A stretch of DNA of 64,000 nt from positions 144,877 to 208,876 of the forward strand of contig CM035304.1 of assembly GCA_002900995.3 (NCBI GenBank). Reading direction: 5' to 3'. The translations under genes and the position numbers were made by a program. Below the pieces are notes generated by a model. That model made no database searches, was not told where the DNA came from, and saw nothing but the letters and a program-made list of their open reading frames with translations. The stretch comes from Ganoderma boninense (lineage: Eukaryota > Basidiomycota > Agaricomycetes > Polyporales > Polyporaceae). Below are positions 44,794 to 56,100 of the stretch, piece by piece. The stretch's first letter is position 1; each line of letters starts with the position of its first letter.

Positions 44794-46587
44794 TCAGTAG
44801 CGAGCGACTGTCGTATTCTTCCCGGTTGCGTTCCCGTTCCCCTGGACATCGGCCTCAGACGGGGCGGAGGAGAGGCTCTCCTAGCAGCAGATGGGACGCA
44901 CGGCCGTCCTCGTCAACCTCGCGCGCCACACAAACACAAACACACATGCAGACACGCACCTCGGGCCCGCTCAGGCGCACCGCGCGCTTCCCGCGCACGA
45001 ACCTGAGCCCAAAGAGCACCGCCACGAGCAGCACGCACGCGAACACGAGCCCGAGCGCGGCGTCCGCGGCCCCGTTCCCCGTCGTCGCGCCCTCGGGCAG
45101 CCCCACGTGCTCGAGCGCGGCGCGGACGGAGAGGAGGTGGTGGAGGAGGTGGAGCACGCCTGGGCCCACTCGCGGTTGCTGTTGATGACGGAGCCCTCGA
45201 GGCGGTAGATGAACTCGGTGAGCGGGATGTCCTCGCGGTGCTTGAAGACGTGGATTGTCTGGAAGTCCTCGCTCGTCCCGTTCCGGAACTTGAACCGCAG
45301 GAAGTCGCGCGCGTCGGGCGGCGGGCCGCGCCGGAGCTCGATCGCGATCGCTGATCCGAAGTCAGCTGTGGTGAGAGTAGGTGGAGGATCAGCGCTCGGC
45401 CTCGGGGGAGGGTTAGTTAGAAGGCAGAGGAGACGTACGGATGGCCGCGAGCTCGGGGTGGGACTCGAGTACGTCGGTCTGGTGGAAGAACGAGATGAAG
45501 GGCTGGTATGTCGTCTCGATTACCATGAACTGGAGTGGGTCGCCGTTGAACGCGATGCGCTCGAGGGCCTTGAGGATCGAGTGGAGCGCGGTCCGGCTTG
45601 CGACTGTGGCACCCATGAGCATCCATCTATCTGTCGAGGGTGAGGCAGACACTGACTGTTTCCGACACCGCCGCGGGAGCTGTCGGAGAAGACCATGTTC
45701 TCACGCATGTTTGCGAAGCCACGGGCCTGCTCGAGGAACGTCGGCGGGAGACGGTGCGCATACGTCTTGTTGTGGACCAGGGAGGACGACACGAAGTCCC
45801 AGACCTGTCCGAAGGTTGAGCCCGAGCGAGAAGGGAAAAACCCGCATAGGAGTCTTGCAAAGGCAGACATACGTTGTACGCGTTCTCAAGGGAAAGGTCC
45901 CGGCCGAACGCGAAGTCCTTGAGTGCGTTGAAAAACGGCTGGGCCTGCCTCGCGGCCTCCTTGAACGCGGCGGACGCGTGGATCTTCGTAACGTGCTCTG
46001 GAATGCCTGCAACCCAACCCTTTGTTCACGCATGGTCCCCATGCGCATACGTTATTGCAGCAGGACGTACCGGGCAGTCGGTCCAAGGCTCGAGCGAGCG
46101 GTCGTTGCTGGGCTCGACAGTCTCGACAGGGACGTACTGGTAGCCACCGAGGGGCGCAACAACTGTCGTCTCGTTCGCAAGGGTGATCCTGTTCGCCGGG
46201 TTGGGCGGGAAGAGACCCTGGAGGAGCGCAGTGGCGGAGTCGAACACCGCCGAGCCCTCACCACCGACCTTGACGCGGACAGCGACCTCGGTGAGGTCGA
46301 CGAGGTCGGAGTGGATGCCGCGGATGTGCGAAGCGGAGGAGGGGCTGAGATAGAGTCCGCGGAGGTATTGGCCGAGCTGGTAGGCTTGGACCTAGACAGG
46401 ACAAGAGTGGGTTCCCTCGCCATTGCAGTGAAAGGTATGCGGAAAATGAAGCAGGAAAATACCATACCTCACCGAGTGGGGTGCTGCGAGTGGTGCTGGG
46501 CTTCTGGGTGACCGGGTGTTGGAAGCACTCTGTGCGGTCGCCGTTGCGAGCGAGGATGACAGCGCCGAGGACGTCGTGGTGAGACAT
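44794..46587 (-). CDS. histidine-phosphatase-superfamily (clade 2) membrane protein with RNGDR in place of RHGDR
   Basis: The ATG at 46587 (MSHHDVLGAVILARNGDRTE) opens a protein related to fungal acid phosphatases and phosphoglycerate-mutase-like proteins. The usual catalytic RHGxR motif at the N-terminus reads ARNGDR, with Asn where the phospho-accepting His is expected. Further blocks are CFQHPVTQK, YQLGQYLRGLYLSP, SDLVDLTEVAVRVKVGGEGS, ALLQGLFPPNPANRITLAN, VETVEPSNDRSLEPWTDCP, AHRLPPTFLEQARGFAN, RIAFNGDPLQFMVIETTYQP, RRGPPPDARDFLRFKFRNGT and IPLTEFIYRLEGSVI. A hydrophobic segment near the end (LGLVFACVLLVAVLFGLRF) is a likely membrane anchor, in a frame that differs from the preceding exon by one indel within a TCCACC repeat. 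The last exon ends in TTVARY at 44794. Confidence 0.8.
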
Positions 46588-47630
46588 TTGTGCTGTACGA
46601 TGTTAACTTGCGCTTTGGAGACCTTGAGGATACGGTGCTGTTCGGTAGATGGAAAGCTCGAAGTGCAGAAGAGACCACAGTGCTGGGGACCCCACTGTGC
46701 CCGCGCACCTGCTCTTGTAGGCCAGGACTCGTGGACGGGTGGAGGTCAGCGCGCAACATCTCGATTTCGAGCAGGGCGCAACCACGTTGCGTTGACATGG
46801 AATGGAAGAGGATGTTCTCGTTTAGCGAGCTAGCCATGCATGACATCCAGCCCCCTTCGTGGCGGAAACAATGACGACGTGCTTTCGGTGGGGAGAGCTC
46901 CCCATCTCCGAGGTAGCGTGCTGCCCAAACTTGAGCCTAGAAGCGCAATATCATCTCCTTTGTCCACCACACTCGTAACGCACACCTTCAAAGACTATCG
47001 GTTGTTGAAATCTCTGTAGAGGCTTGGGCAAACAGTCCGGACTCGTCAGGCCAAGCCCGAAGGACCTTCATCACTATTTGCCGAGATCCGTTCAGTCAAG
47101 ACAGTGCGTGATGTTGAGCGAAATGAAGCAATAGACCCACCTGGATGACTGTCGGGTGCGCCGTAAGACCTTGCCCAAAGGCCTCGTCGACCTCGCGAGT
47201 TCCACGCGCATGATCACAAGGCGTCCTCAATGGCTAAAATCTGTTAAGCGAAGGCAGCCCGGGCCAGGTTAGCGGGGAACAGCTTGGCAAGGCGCCAATG
47301 GCGACGCAGACAAAGGAAAAGTTCATAAAAGTGCCACAGAGAATTGCTCCATCAAACGCTGGTATATACTCGCGCGCAGCACGAGGTGACGGGCATGAAC
47401 GGGTGCTGTGACATTTTTCGGCGTTCATTGAGGTACGACGCACACACAATCGGTGAGGCAACTTATTTCAACTGCCAGCCGACATTACTGTAGGCCGATA
47501 CCCACGTGTAGGACGTCAGGTAAGAAAAAACGTGCAAGAGAGACCAACACACACTCATCTGTACTGCACATTGAGATCACTCCCCCACCCCTCCGTCGCC
47601 ATCATACATCCCAGCATACGCCATGGATAA
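46588..47630. other. intergenic, nothing recognised
   Basis: About 1 kb upstream of the phosphatase-like gene and downstream of SRP72. No gene or repeat recognised. Confidence 0.45.
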
Positions 47631-49271
47631 CTATCGTTTCTTCTTACCCTTGCCTCCGCCGGCCTTCTGACCCCCACCCCCGGCAGGCTCCATCGCACCC
47701 TGCGTCGCCCCACCCCCACCGCCCTTCCTCCGCCTGTTGCCCTGCGCGGACACGGTCCTCTCGCTCTTCTTGAGCCACCGCTCCGGGTCCGGCGGTGGTG
47801 TAACCCCGGGCACAACACCCTTGGGCACACGCTTCATGCGCACCTTCTTCTCCTTCTGTGCCTCGGCTGCGACCGGGGCAGACACGGAGGCGGAAGCGAG
47901 CGCAGAGAGGGACGTCGCCTGCTGCTGCGTCTGCTGGGGTGGGGGTGCTGTCTGCAGGGAGCCGGACACGGACGGCGACAGGGCGTCGAGGGCGTGCAAG
48001 AAGCCGGACGTGAGGAAGTCGAGGTGCTTCTGCGCGGCTTCTAGGTTGGTGAGGATGTCCGAGTGCTCTTCGGAGCTCTGCGATCGGTGAGGAATGGTTA
48101 GCACGAGTGTGATGTGATGCGGCAGATAATGCTGTCATGATCTTCGACCTGACAAAGAGCTTTCTCCATGCCCCGCGCACGTTACCGACACCCAATAGGA
48201 CGAGAACGGAGATCGCTGTGCGTGTGCATATATGTATCCGGGGCCGCCATGAATGTACCCGTGTATGCTCTATGATTATTGTGTGAATATATTGCGGCGG
48301 TCAGGGTAAGCGATTGTGCTCCCGAATATTTGGTCGTTGCTCAGCTCAGCTCGCCAACAAATCGAAATAAAGAATCTCCCTAAAGCCGTCCTCTGTTTTG
48401 ACGGAAACGTCTTCAGAGTTAACAAGAAACGAGCTGAATCGCCAACTGACTGCGACAGGCGTCGGGCATTACGGACTTCGAAGGACATGGATGACCGGGT
48501 GACTCAAACGTGGCCGTTGCATAGGGAGAACACAAACAAGAGTGCGCATCCAAGAACCCGCATATATGAGCAAAACATGAAAAACACCACTCACCGGCTC
48601 AGCTGTATCCAGCAGCTGATTATACAGGTCAAACGCAGCCTGGTATGAACCCTGTCGGTACGCCTGCCCATCCCCAAGGCACACCTCGTCAGTCCACCAC
48701 GCTGAGGGCATACCCATACAGAAGGGGTTAGGACGTACCAGCTGCGCCTCAAGATGCAGCACCCCCCTGTCCACCTCGCCCTCGCCCTCCCCGCTCTTCG
48801 CCTTCAGCTCTGCGAGCGCCGCCGACGCATCCGCCTCCTTGTGCAGCCTGTAGAGCGAGTACGCCTTCTCGAACGTGTAGTCGCCCCTGTCGTCTCCAGC
48901 AGGGAGCTCCGTCATCGCGAGCGCGGCCGCATACTGGTCCGTCTGGAGGAGCAGGAACAGCTTCGTCTGCAGCGCGTCGCCGTCGTGCGGGGCCAGTCGC
49001 AGGACTGTCCGACAGATCAAGCAAGCACAGTGAGAGCGAGTCTTCTTGTCCACGGGAAAGACGCAAAGAACGCACTCTTGTCGCATGTCTTGATGGCGTT
49101 GGCGAAGTGCCCGCCGTCGATCTGCGCGCAGAGCGACGTGAAGAGCCTCTTGAGGCGGTCTGCGACGGGGAGCGGTTGTTTCGGGGCGGCCTTCTGGCGG
49201 GCTGTCTTGCTTGGGGGTGCTGCCTTCGTGTTCGTCTTGGTTGGTGGCCTAGCCGCCGACCTGGGAGGCAT
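47631..49271 (-). CDS. SRP72: signal recognition particle subunit SRP72, short form
   Basis: SRP72 pairs with SRP68 on SRP RNA in the particle that targets nascent secretory proteins to the ER. The ATG at 49271 (MPPRSAARPPTKTNTKAAPP) leads into TPR-type helices (LKRLFTSLCAQIDGGHFANA, LRLAPHDGDALQTKLFLLLQ, FEKAYSLYRLHKEADASAAL, YRQGSYQAAFDLYNQLLD). The C-terminus has the characteristic SRP72 RNA-binding motif RVPKGVVPGVTPPPDPERWL plus a basic GGGG-rich tail ending KGKKKR at 47631. The assembled protein is only about 320 residues, roughly half the usual length: after SEEHSDILTNLEAAQKHLDF the model jumps to the low-complexity linker, so central TPRs appear to be absent. The intron before SSEEHSD (about 48591-48084) is roughly 510 nt, long for this genome. 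Confidence 0.85.
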
Positions 49272-49973
49272 GGTGGATGTCGAGAACGATGAGGTGGTAT
49301 TGAGAACGTTGGCGGAGGTTGGCGGTGCGGAGGTAGGCGTCTATCTCTCATCTTACCCCGTCTTATCGGTCAATAAAGACATTAGAAAAAGGACTTAATG
49401 AGGTTCAAACACCACCAAGCAAAGCTGCATATCCCTGGAAATCTAATGTCGACCGTCTTCTGCTTACCCAGACTTACTTACGGTACGGCTTGCCTGCCAT
49501 CACGCGCACGAGGACCATTTCACCTGCGATCCAGGGATCCATTGTAAACAGATCAACTGTGATAGTGTTGCACCCATATGCGATATGCGACTACGAAATT
49601 GAACGGAAACAATAGCGCATATGCGCAGTGTTAGAAGAATATACGATAAATACACCAAAGGAGCGTATGTAATGCAAACGAGCGGAATTGAACGTGAATG
49701 TGGATTGCATAACATCGTCGGTTATGCAAGAGCCGGAGAAGGAGAGAGGAGGGGGACATGTGTATGTAGTATAGATATCCGACACAGTCGCAATGGGCGA
49801 TAAATACGCACAGCGAATCCTGAAGAGCATGGGTGAATCCGATAGCGTGTGGTGCGTTAAGTAGCATGGTGCAGAACGAGACGAGACGGGCGTGAGCGAC
49901 ATAAGGGGGAATATACAGGCGCATACAAGGAGTCGAGGACAACAGAGCAAGAGCGGAACGGCTGGGGGTGCGG
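49272..49973. other. intergenic, nothing recognised
   Basis: 0.7 kb between the SRP72 start and the membrane-protein stop. Nothing recognised. Confidence 0.5.
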
Positions 49974-52486
49974 TTACTGCGATGCTGTGTGGCTGTAGCT
50001 GGTGTCGCCGCCGTACGCGCTCTCGTCGTAGTGGTACGCAGGGGGTGGGTTGCCCTCGAGGTCGGACTCGACATAGCCGCGGGTGGTGAGCTCCCCAGGG
50101 CGGAGCTTCTTCTCCTTTGGTCGCGAGGAGATCATTGACATCGTGTCGTTGCACTGGAGGTCGCACGACCCGCTCGCCTGGTTCGCCTTGTGCATGCCCT
50201 CGCGGAAGGACCACCCGCCGTCGGAGCGGCGGTATGCTACGCGCATGTTCTCGCCGGGTGTGTGAACTGTGTGCGCACAAGTGGATTAGCGAAGCCCCTG
50301 TCCCTGGAGATATCTTTCCAAGCTTCATTTCAAAACAATCGCGACCATGGCGACCACGCGCGCTGATGCGTCTAACCACAGGCAGCAAGGTGGTGTTGTC
50401 ACTAACCGGTACTGACCACCGATCAGACCAATATATTAAGTCGTCAGACCTTTCATAACCGTGACGGGCGAAAGGGGTCGTTTCGACTATCGGGAGATAT
50501 TAGGGGCGGTCAGAGTTGATGATTCTCCCGCCGATTCTGGGTCGTTTCTCCAGTGATTTTGAGGAAAATCGAGGGGCTAGAATCGTCCTAGAATCGCAGC
50601 AGGTTTGACCGCCCCGCTTTTGCGACTGATTAATCGCGGGCGCTACAGGCCGCTGCAACGAGCGTTTGGGGCCACCAGAAGCGGCCAGAGAATCGAGGAG
50701 GCAGAAACGGCGATTCTGGGTGCAGAAGCGACTCCAGAGTCGCTTCTGCAAAAACGGCGATTCTGGCTCGTTTCTGCCTAAGCGCCCGATTCCCGAATAA
50801 ATCCGACCTCGATTCTCGCAAGAAGCGGATCCTAGAATCGACCTCAGAATCGACCAGAATCGCCAACTCTGACCGCCCCTATTTTGCGAAAACGCGATTT
50901 AGGACACGATATTTTGCACATTGTCCCGGAGACGATTCTGAGATGAGGCAGATTCACAGCGCGAAAATCGCGATTCTGCACGACTGTGGACACCAGAATC
51001 GCGCACTCTGACCGCCCTTAATAGGGTAGTCAAAGATACCGCTTCGGTGGTCGCCTCAGGGAGTCGCTGCGATAGGGCCGAAGCGACGATTCTACTCGAT
51101 TCTGCCAGAATCGAGCAGAATCGCCAGTGCTACTCTGGAGTAGCACCGCACTCCCGAAGCCGTATCTCCCCTCCATCAACGAGCAGTATGGATGCATCAA
51201 GACGGAATCGCATCTCCGAATACACGCCAGAATTGACTTTGGGACCTGGGTTGGTCAGACCTCACTCGACTCTCAGGCCGGCGAAGCGGCTCGGAATCGA
51301 TATCTTTGTCTACCCCAATATTTAAAGCGCGGAAAGTTGTGTGGAATATTCAAGGTCCTTTACGATCTCCGGGAATCAGGAAACGTGAAGCGACCTGGGC
51401 GTACCTCAAGCGGAGATCGTAGACAGGTGAGCTGTATCCGGAGAAGTAGGCCAGAGACAGGGAGGAAAAGTGGCCTGTTTCCCCAGAATTCCCCCCTGTG
51501 AGCACAAACTTGAGCCGCTTCTGGTCTCGGGAAACTTGGTGGAACGAAGGAAACGGCCAACTTCCCCAACCGGAAAACATTCCGGACACCATCGAGAGAC
51601 TATGTAGAAAAGTCGCCCCTCGTTTCCCCACCGTTTCCCTGAGCCCGAACTATCTGTCTTGCTCATCAGGTTTTCGGTAACGCTGGAGCACAGCGCGCCG
51701 CCGTGGGTTTTCGCGGAAGCAGTTGCGCAGATATTCACCGAGGCTTCGCACGACGCACCGGCGGATTCATGCGAGCGTTGCGCCCGAGATCTAGACACTG
51801 GCAGACGGAGCACGGCCGTTGATCTACAGCGCAGTGCCGATGCTCGCCTCCCGTGACCGCGTCCACAATCAAACGCGCGTTCCAGTTCGTCCATCTCCAC
51901 CCCACGATGCCATCCAGACTCAGATGTCGCGCCCGTCCACGCAACATTGACGGACACGTCCGGCTCGCCCGCGGCGAGACAGATGAACGCGGGCTGCGTC
52001 CACGAGCAATGTTTCACCTACAGGCAGGGCAGCGATGTGTTGTTCGACATCGCGGGCGCGCGGAGGATCGGACACAGCGTGGCCACATCGAGGGGGGGGG
52101 GGTTGCAGAGGAGGCGGTATGCAACAGATGGAAAGCAAACACTCACCGAACTTTGGCACCTCTACATCAGGAGCGTTCACCCCGACCCCGAATGGGGTTA
52201 CCCTCGCCGCGAGATGCGACGGGTCGACCGAGACCATGTATGTCCGCCTGTGCGACAAGATCTCCTCCGCCCGCTCCTGTGCCTTCTTTCGTCGCAAGTG
52301 TCTCCGAATGAAGTAGAATGCGAGGCCGCCGAAGACAAGCGACCCTACGACGGCGAGCGAAATGCCGAGCGCGAGGGCGGTTGTTGAACTTGACTGGGGC
52401 TGTTCCGGGGTCGGGGTCGCGCTTGGGCTGGAGCTCGCTGACGCAGACGGAGAAGAGGAATGTGGATGGAGGCTTGCGGTCGACAT
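49974..52486 (-). CDS. single-pass membrane protein with basic stop-transfer and PPxY tail
   Basis: Two exons splice exactly: exon 1 (52486-52147) from the ATG, and exon 2 (50266-49974), giving 210 residues. The N-terminal 34 residues are Ser/Pro-rich (MSTASLHPHSSSPSASASSS) with no signal peptide, followed by one membrane segment (ALALGISLAVVGSLVFGGLA, residues about 37-60) and RRHLRRKK, like the SKG6/AXL2-type transmembrane arrangement. The tail has VSVDPSHLAARVTPFG, VPKF joined to VHTPGENMRVAYRRSDGGWS, and GELTTRGYVESDLEGNPPPA followed by Tyr, a PPxY motif that can bind WW domains. The single intron is 1,880 nt (GTGAGT ... GCACACAG) and contains two complete small elements and a fragment of a third. 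Function is unknown, with surface or polarity signalling possible. Confidence 0.7.
50502..50880. repeat. MITE-like element, family 1, in the intron of the membrane-protein gene
   Basis: Ends AGGGGCGGTCAGAGTTG and, reverse-complemented, AGGGGCGGTCAGAGTTG match over 17 bp. ATT flanks both sides (50499-50501 and 50881-50883). The interior is dense in GATTCTG and CAGAATC. A second right-end-like sequence (AGGTTTGACCGCCCC) lies inside near 50605-50620, suggesting a nested or rearranged copy. Confidence 0.8.
50884..51019. repeat. fragment of a family 1 element
   Basis: Begins in TTGCGAAAACGCGATTTAGG and ends GCGCACTCTGACCGCCCTT, a family 1 right end, with GATTCTG and CAGAATC motifs inside but no left end of its own. 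It abuts the family 2 copy at 51023. Confidence 0.55.
51023..51316 (+). repeat. MITE-like element, family 2, copy B
   Basis: A 294-bp element with ends AGGGTAGTCAAAGATACC and, reverse-complemented, GGGGTAGACAAAGATATC, flanked by AAT at 51020-51022 and 51317-51319. It is homologous to 1116-1461 read on the minus strand. It lies in the long intron of the membrane-protein gene. Confidence 0.75.
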
Positions 52487-53184
52487 GGTGGGAGGGGAAG
52501 AAAGCCACCAGATCTAACGGAGTCGTCGACCGGACCTGTAAAGCGCATCAACCTCGTCAGTACCCGTGTCGTGTGATGTCGCACGCCCCCGTGATGATTC
52601 TGGAAGCAATCCTCACCGCAAAGAAGGGAACTGCGAAACGCTTGAAGGACAACGACAAGTATACGGGGAGGGCAGACTAGTAAACGAGCGACGGTAGGAT
52701 ACTGACCCCTCAGAAGAGAGGGCGCGAGGCGAGGTGAGCATCTGGGGTCGATGTCTATATATGCCCGCCCAAAAGAATGACCTTGATGCGCTGCGCTTCG
52801 CAACCGTCCACGCTGTCTCGGTTGTGGACTGTTGTGGTCTGCGACATTTGCGCCATCTGACCGCTGTACGTGATGTTGGGGATGTTGGATTGTCTTCATG
52901 ATGAGGGCACTGCCACATCCCAATTCCATCTATATATACCCGCATACGTCCGCATAATACTGGCGATGAAGCACCGAAGTAGGTACTCAAAATGCAGTAT
53001 AGACCTTGGTGCTTGAATGAAGTTCTCACGATTAGGCAGGGAGTGAAAGTGAGTAAGAAACATGTATTTTTATGGTACTATTCGGCTGTGATTGGCTGTG
53101 GGCGTCTACATTTCAAGTTTTTCGAGTCTTGCCCTGAGCTTTTGCCGTCCCTTCCCCTATCCTCTTCCTCCTCTGCAGGCAGCT
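52487..53184. other. divergent promoter region between the membrane-protein gene and UTP20
   Basis: About 0.7 kb. TATATA-like tracts occur near 52756 and 52928. No extra gene recognised, though an untranslated 5' exon of either gene could lie here. Confidence 0.4.
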
Positions 53185-56100
53185 ATGATGGACTCTCATC
53201 CAGAGGAACGTCCAGCAAAGCGGTTTAAGGTATAGTATGATGCATGTAAATGGGTCCGCGGGGGTCATTGCTAACGAATAACGCAGCATGAGTCCTACAA
53301 GGACACCCTCAAGGGCGTCCACCTACCTTCCGCCCTCAATCAAACAAAATTCGACCAGGAGCTGGCGGTATGTCTCACAAGAAGCTTCAGGAGGATGCGC
53401 AGCACTGACATTGCCACAGGACACCGATTCGCACTTCCACGAAGCCCTCCTGCACTGGCAGGAACTCAATCTCGCGCCCGCCTTCCTCAAGTTCGCTCGC
53501 GATGTCGACCCGCTCTCAGCCTCAATGCCACTGCTGCTGCACAACTGGAAGGAGATCATGGATCTGTGGTTCGGGGCGCTGGAGGAGAGCGACGACGAGG
53601 GGCTGCGGGCAATCCTAGAGTGCGTGTGTTCCCCTCCGTTCTCCGCGCATTCATCGTCAACGAGGTGCGTCCAGTCTCTTCCAAAAGCTCGCGCACGACC
53701 TGCGCACGACAATCTCCCCGGAATACCCCCGCGTTCTCAAACGACTGCTCCAACTCCTCCCCCGCTCCCTGTCAGCCGAGGCTCTCACCGCTCTCCTGGC
53801 GACGTTCTCTGCGCTGTTCAAGTACGTCGTTGTGCCGTCCGTCGACGCCCAGCTCTTAGAACAAGCTTGGGGGGCGTTCTGTGACGTGCTGCCTCAATGC
53901 CATCCGGAGGTTCAACGCGCTACGGCCGAGGTCTGGGGCGCGACGCTCCGCCGACTCAAACACTCTCTGAGGGAGGATGCAGTGAAGCTCGTCGCGTCCA
54001 GCTCGACCTCTGGCCTGGATGACGCGTGCGCCTGGATCTTCGTAGCCGCTTGCAAGGTGCGTAGCACGATCCACCATACTCAGTATCCCTCTTAAAACGC
54101 ACGCCATAGTCCGTATCGCAAACCCTGCATACCGTCACATCAAGCCTGGTTGGCCCACTCGTGCAGTTCTACCTAGAGTGCGACACCCAGGACGATACGT
54201 TCACGCTCCTCCGGCGCGTTCTCACCGCCCTCATCCACCACTGCAAGGGCGCAGACCAGTTTTCGGGCGTCTCTGAAGTGGTCGTCAAGCGGTACGAGGA
54301 GGTCATCAAAAGCGCAGACGAGGAGCGGATCCGCCGCGTCTTCGAGGTTGTAGCCGTCGTCTGCTCTGTCCGTCAGGGTTCACGCGTGTCCCGTACGTCC
54401 CATTCCTCTCTTGGTGCTGTGTTCCTTCTCAGACTTTCGTTGTCTGCACACGATGGGTGGAGGATCATTATTTCATGAACTCCGAGCTTCCTGGATTGCC
54501 AACGGCGCGTTGCTGCGGTCCAGTAGCTGTACACGAGGGAGGGACCACCATCCGCTTCGGAGAAGGACGCTCAGTCTTGCAGAGGCGAGATGTGTTCTAA
54601 CTCACAAGATCGTGCGGCTCGAGTCGGCCTTTTCCTTCCCATTTCCTGCTTTCCAGTCCCAACGTAGCAGGCCGGTCATGGTACTGGGCGTAACCACTTC
54701 GCTTCCATAGATGTGGCTGGAGTCCTCTTCGTTAATCTCCCTTGGACGAGATTAGTTATTCATCTACATGGAGATGAAATCCATCTCAATAAGGGGCTCA
54801 AGCTTCGGAAAAAGAAGAGATTCGTGAAGCTAGTGAGGATGACGCCCTTCAGCCGTGACCACGGTTGTTGCGGGGTCTCCCAGTGTCGGGATGTGGCAGA
54901 TCCTGGGCAAGCTCAATTGTCTCCCGTCTCTGATTTCAAGACTAGAATTGTCGTGTTGCATCCGTGGCTAACCTGTGCTACAGACAAGCAACTCAGTGCT
55001 CTGTTGTCATTATACCCCACGGCCCCGCTCACGGACGCTCTCCACACCGCTCTACTGAAATTTGCGACGAGCACGTTGATTGCAGGGAACATGGCGCTCT
55101 GGATGGCACATGCGCGCAAGGTCTTTGACCACTCCTGGGAGCGCCCGTTGCTCGGGATCGAGCTCACCGGCACACTGTCGCACTTGTCCTGGGGAGGTTG
55201 GAAGCTCGTCGCGCTCCCGCACGTCTCCACGAAGACGCATAAGCTGTTCGAGACGCATCCCACGGAGACGCTCGAGCTTTTGGCAGCGCTGAACGGCGAG
55301 AAGCGGCTAAGCGACATGGACATTGTATGGAAGCAACGGTTGGAGACGTGGGTCGAGAAGACGCTCTCAAGTTGGGAACACTCTGAGGCGAATGTATGTA
55401 CCTCTCTCTTAACGAAGACGTAGTTGTGGTTAACTATAGGATCAGGTGCAGATGTTGCACTGCGTCCTGCAACTGTCGAGTCTACTCCCCAAGCTACCAC
55501 GGTTGCTTGCGGCCATTGTTGATCGGGAACTTGATGCAGAAGACCCCCGGGATGATTATGATACCTCGTACGCGAACTCGGCATGGGTCGTTGGCGCTTG
55601 TGCCAGATGTATCGCGGAGCGTCCGGGCAAGGAGTGGGCGGACGCCGTAGACCTATCGAAATGGACGACACGGGTCGTGGAGAAGTGGGGATGGTCGGGG
55701 CAAGCTCTTGATGGCATGGCAGCGCTCGTGCGTTCGAGGTGCGTGGTCTTCGCTGCTCTCAGTTAGGCGATTTGTGACATCGCGTTGTAGTCGTGCTTCC
55801 TTGAAGGCGCTCCCTCTAGATACGGTTTACGAGCAGCTCAACAACGCCCTGCTGTCTCATTCGCGAACGCTACGGTTGAGCACTCTGCGCCTGCTGAGCT
55901 CCCCGATTGTTCAAGCGTCCGAGGGTACCGTCGAGCTGGTCAAAAAGGCGCTGCAGGCTGAAGAGATCTCGATCGATGTGCAGGGCGTGCGGGAGCGCGT
56001 GTTGCGGATAGGGAGGTTGCCGCTTGCGGTCAAGGACGGAGACGATATCGCAGCAGATATTTGCGCGCGTTGGCTGATGGGTGGGTTTCTTCATGGTTGC

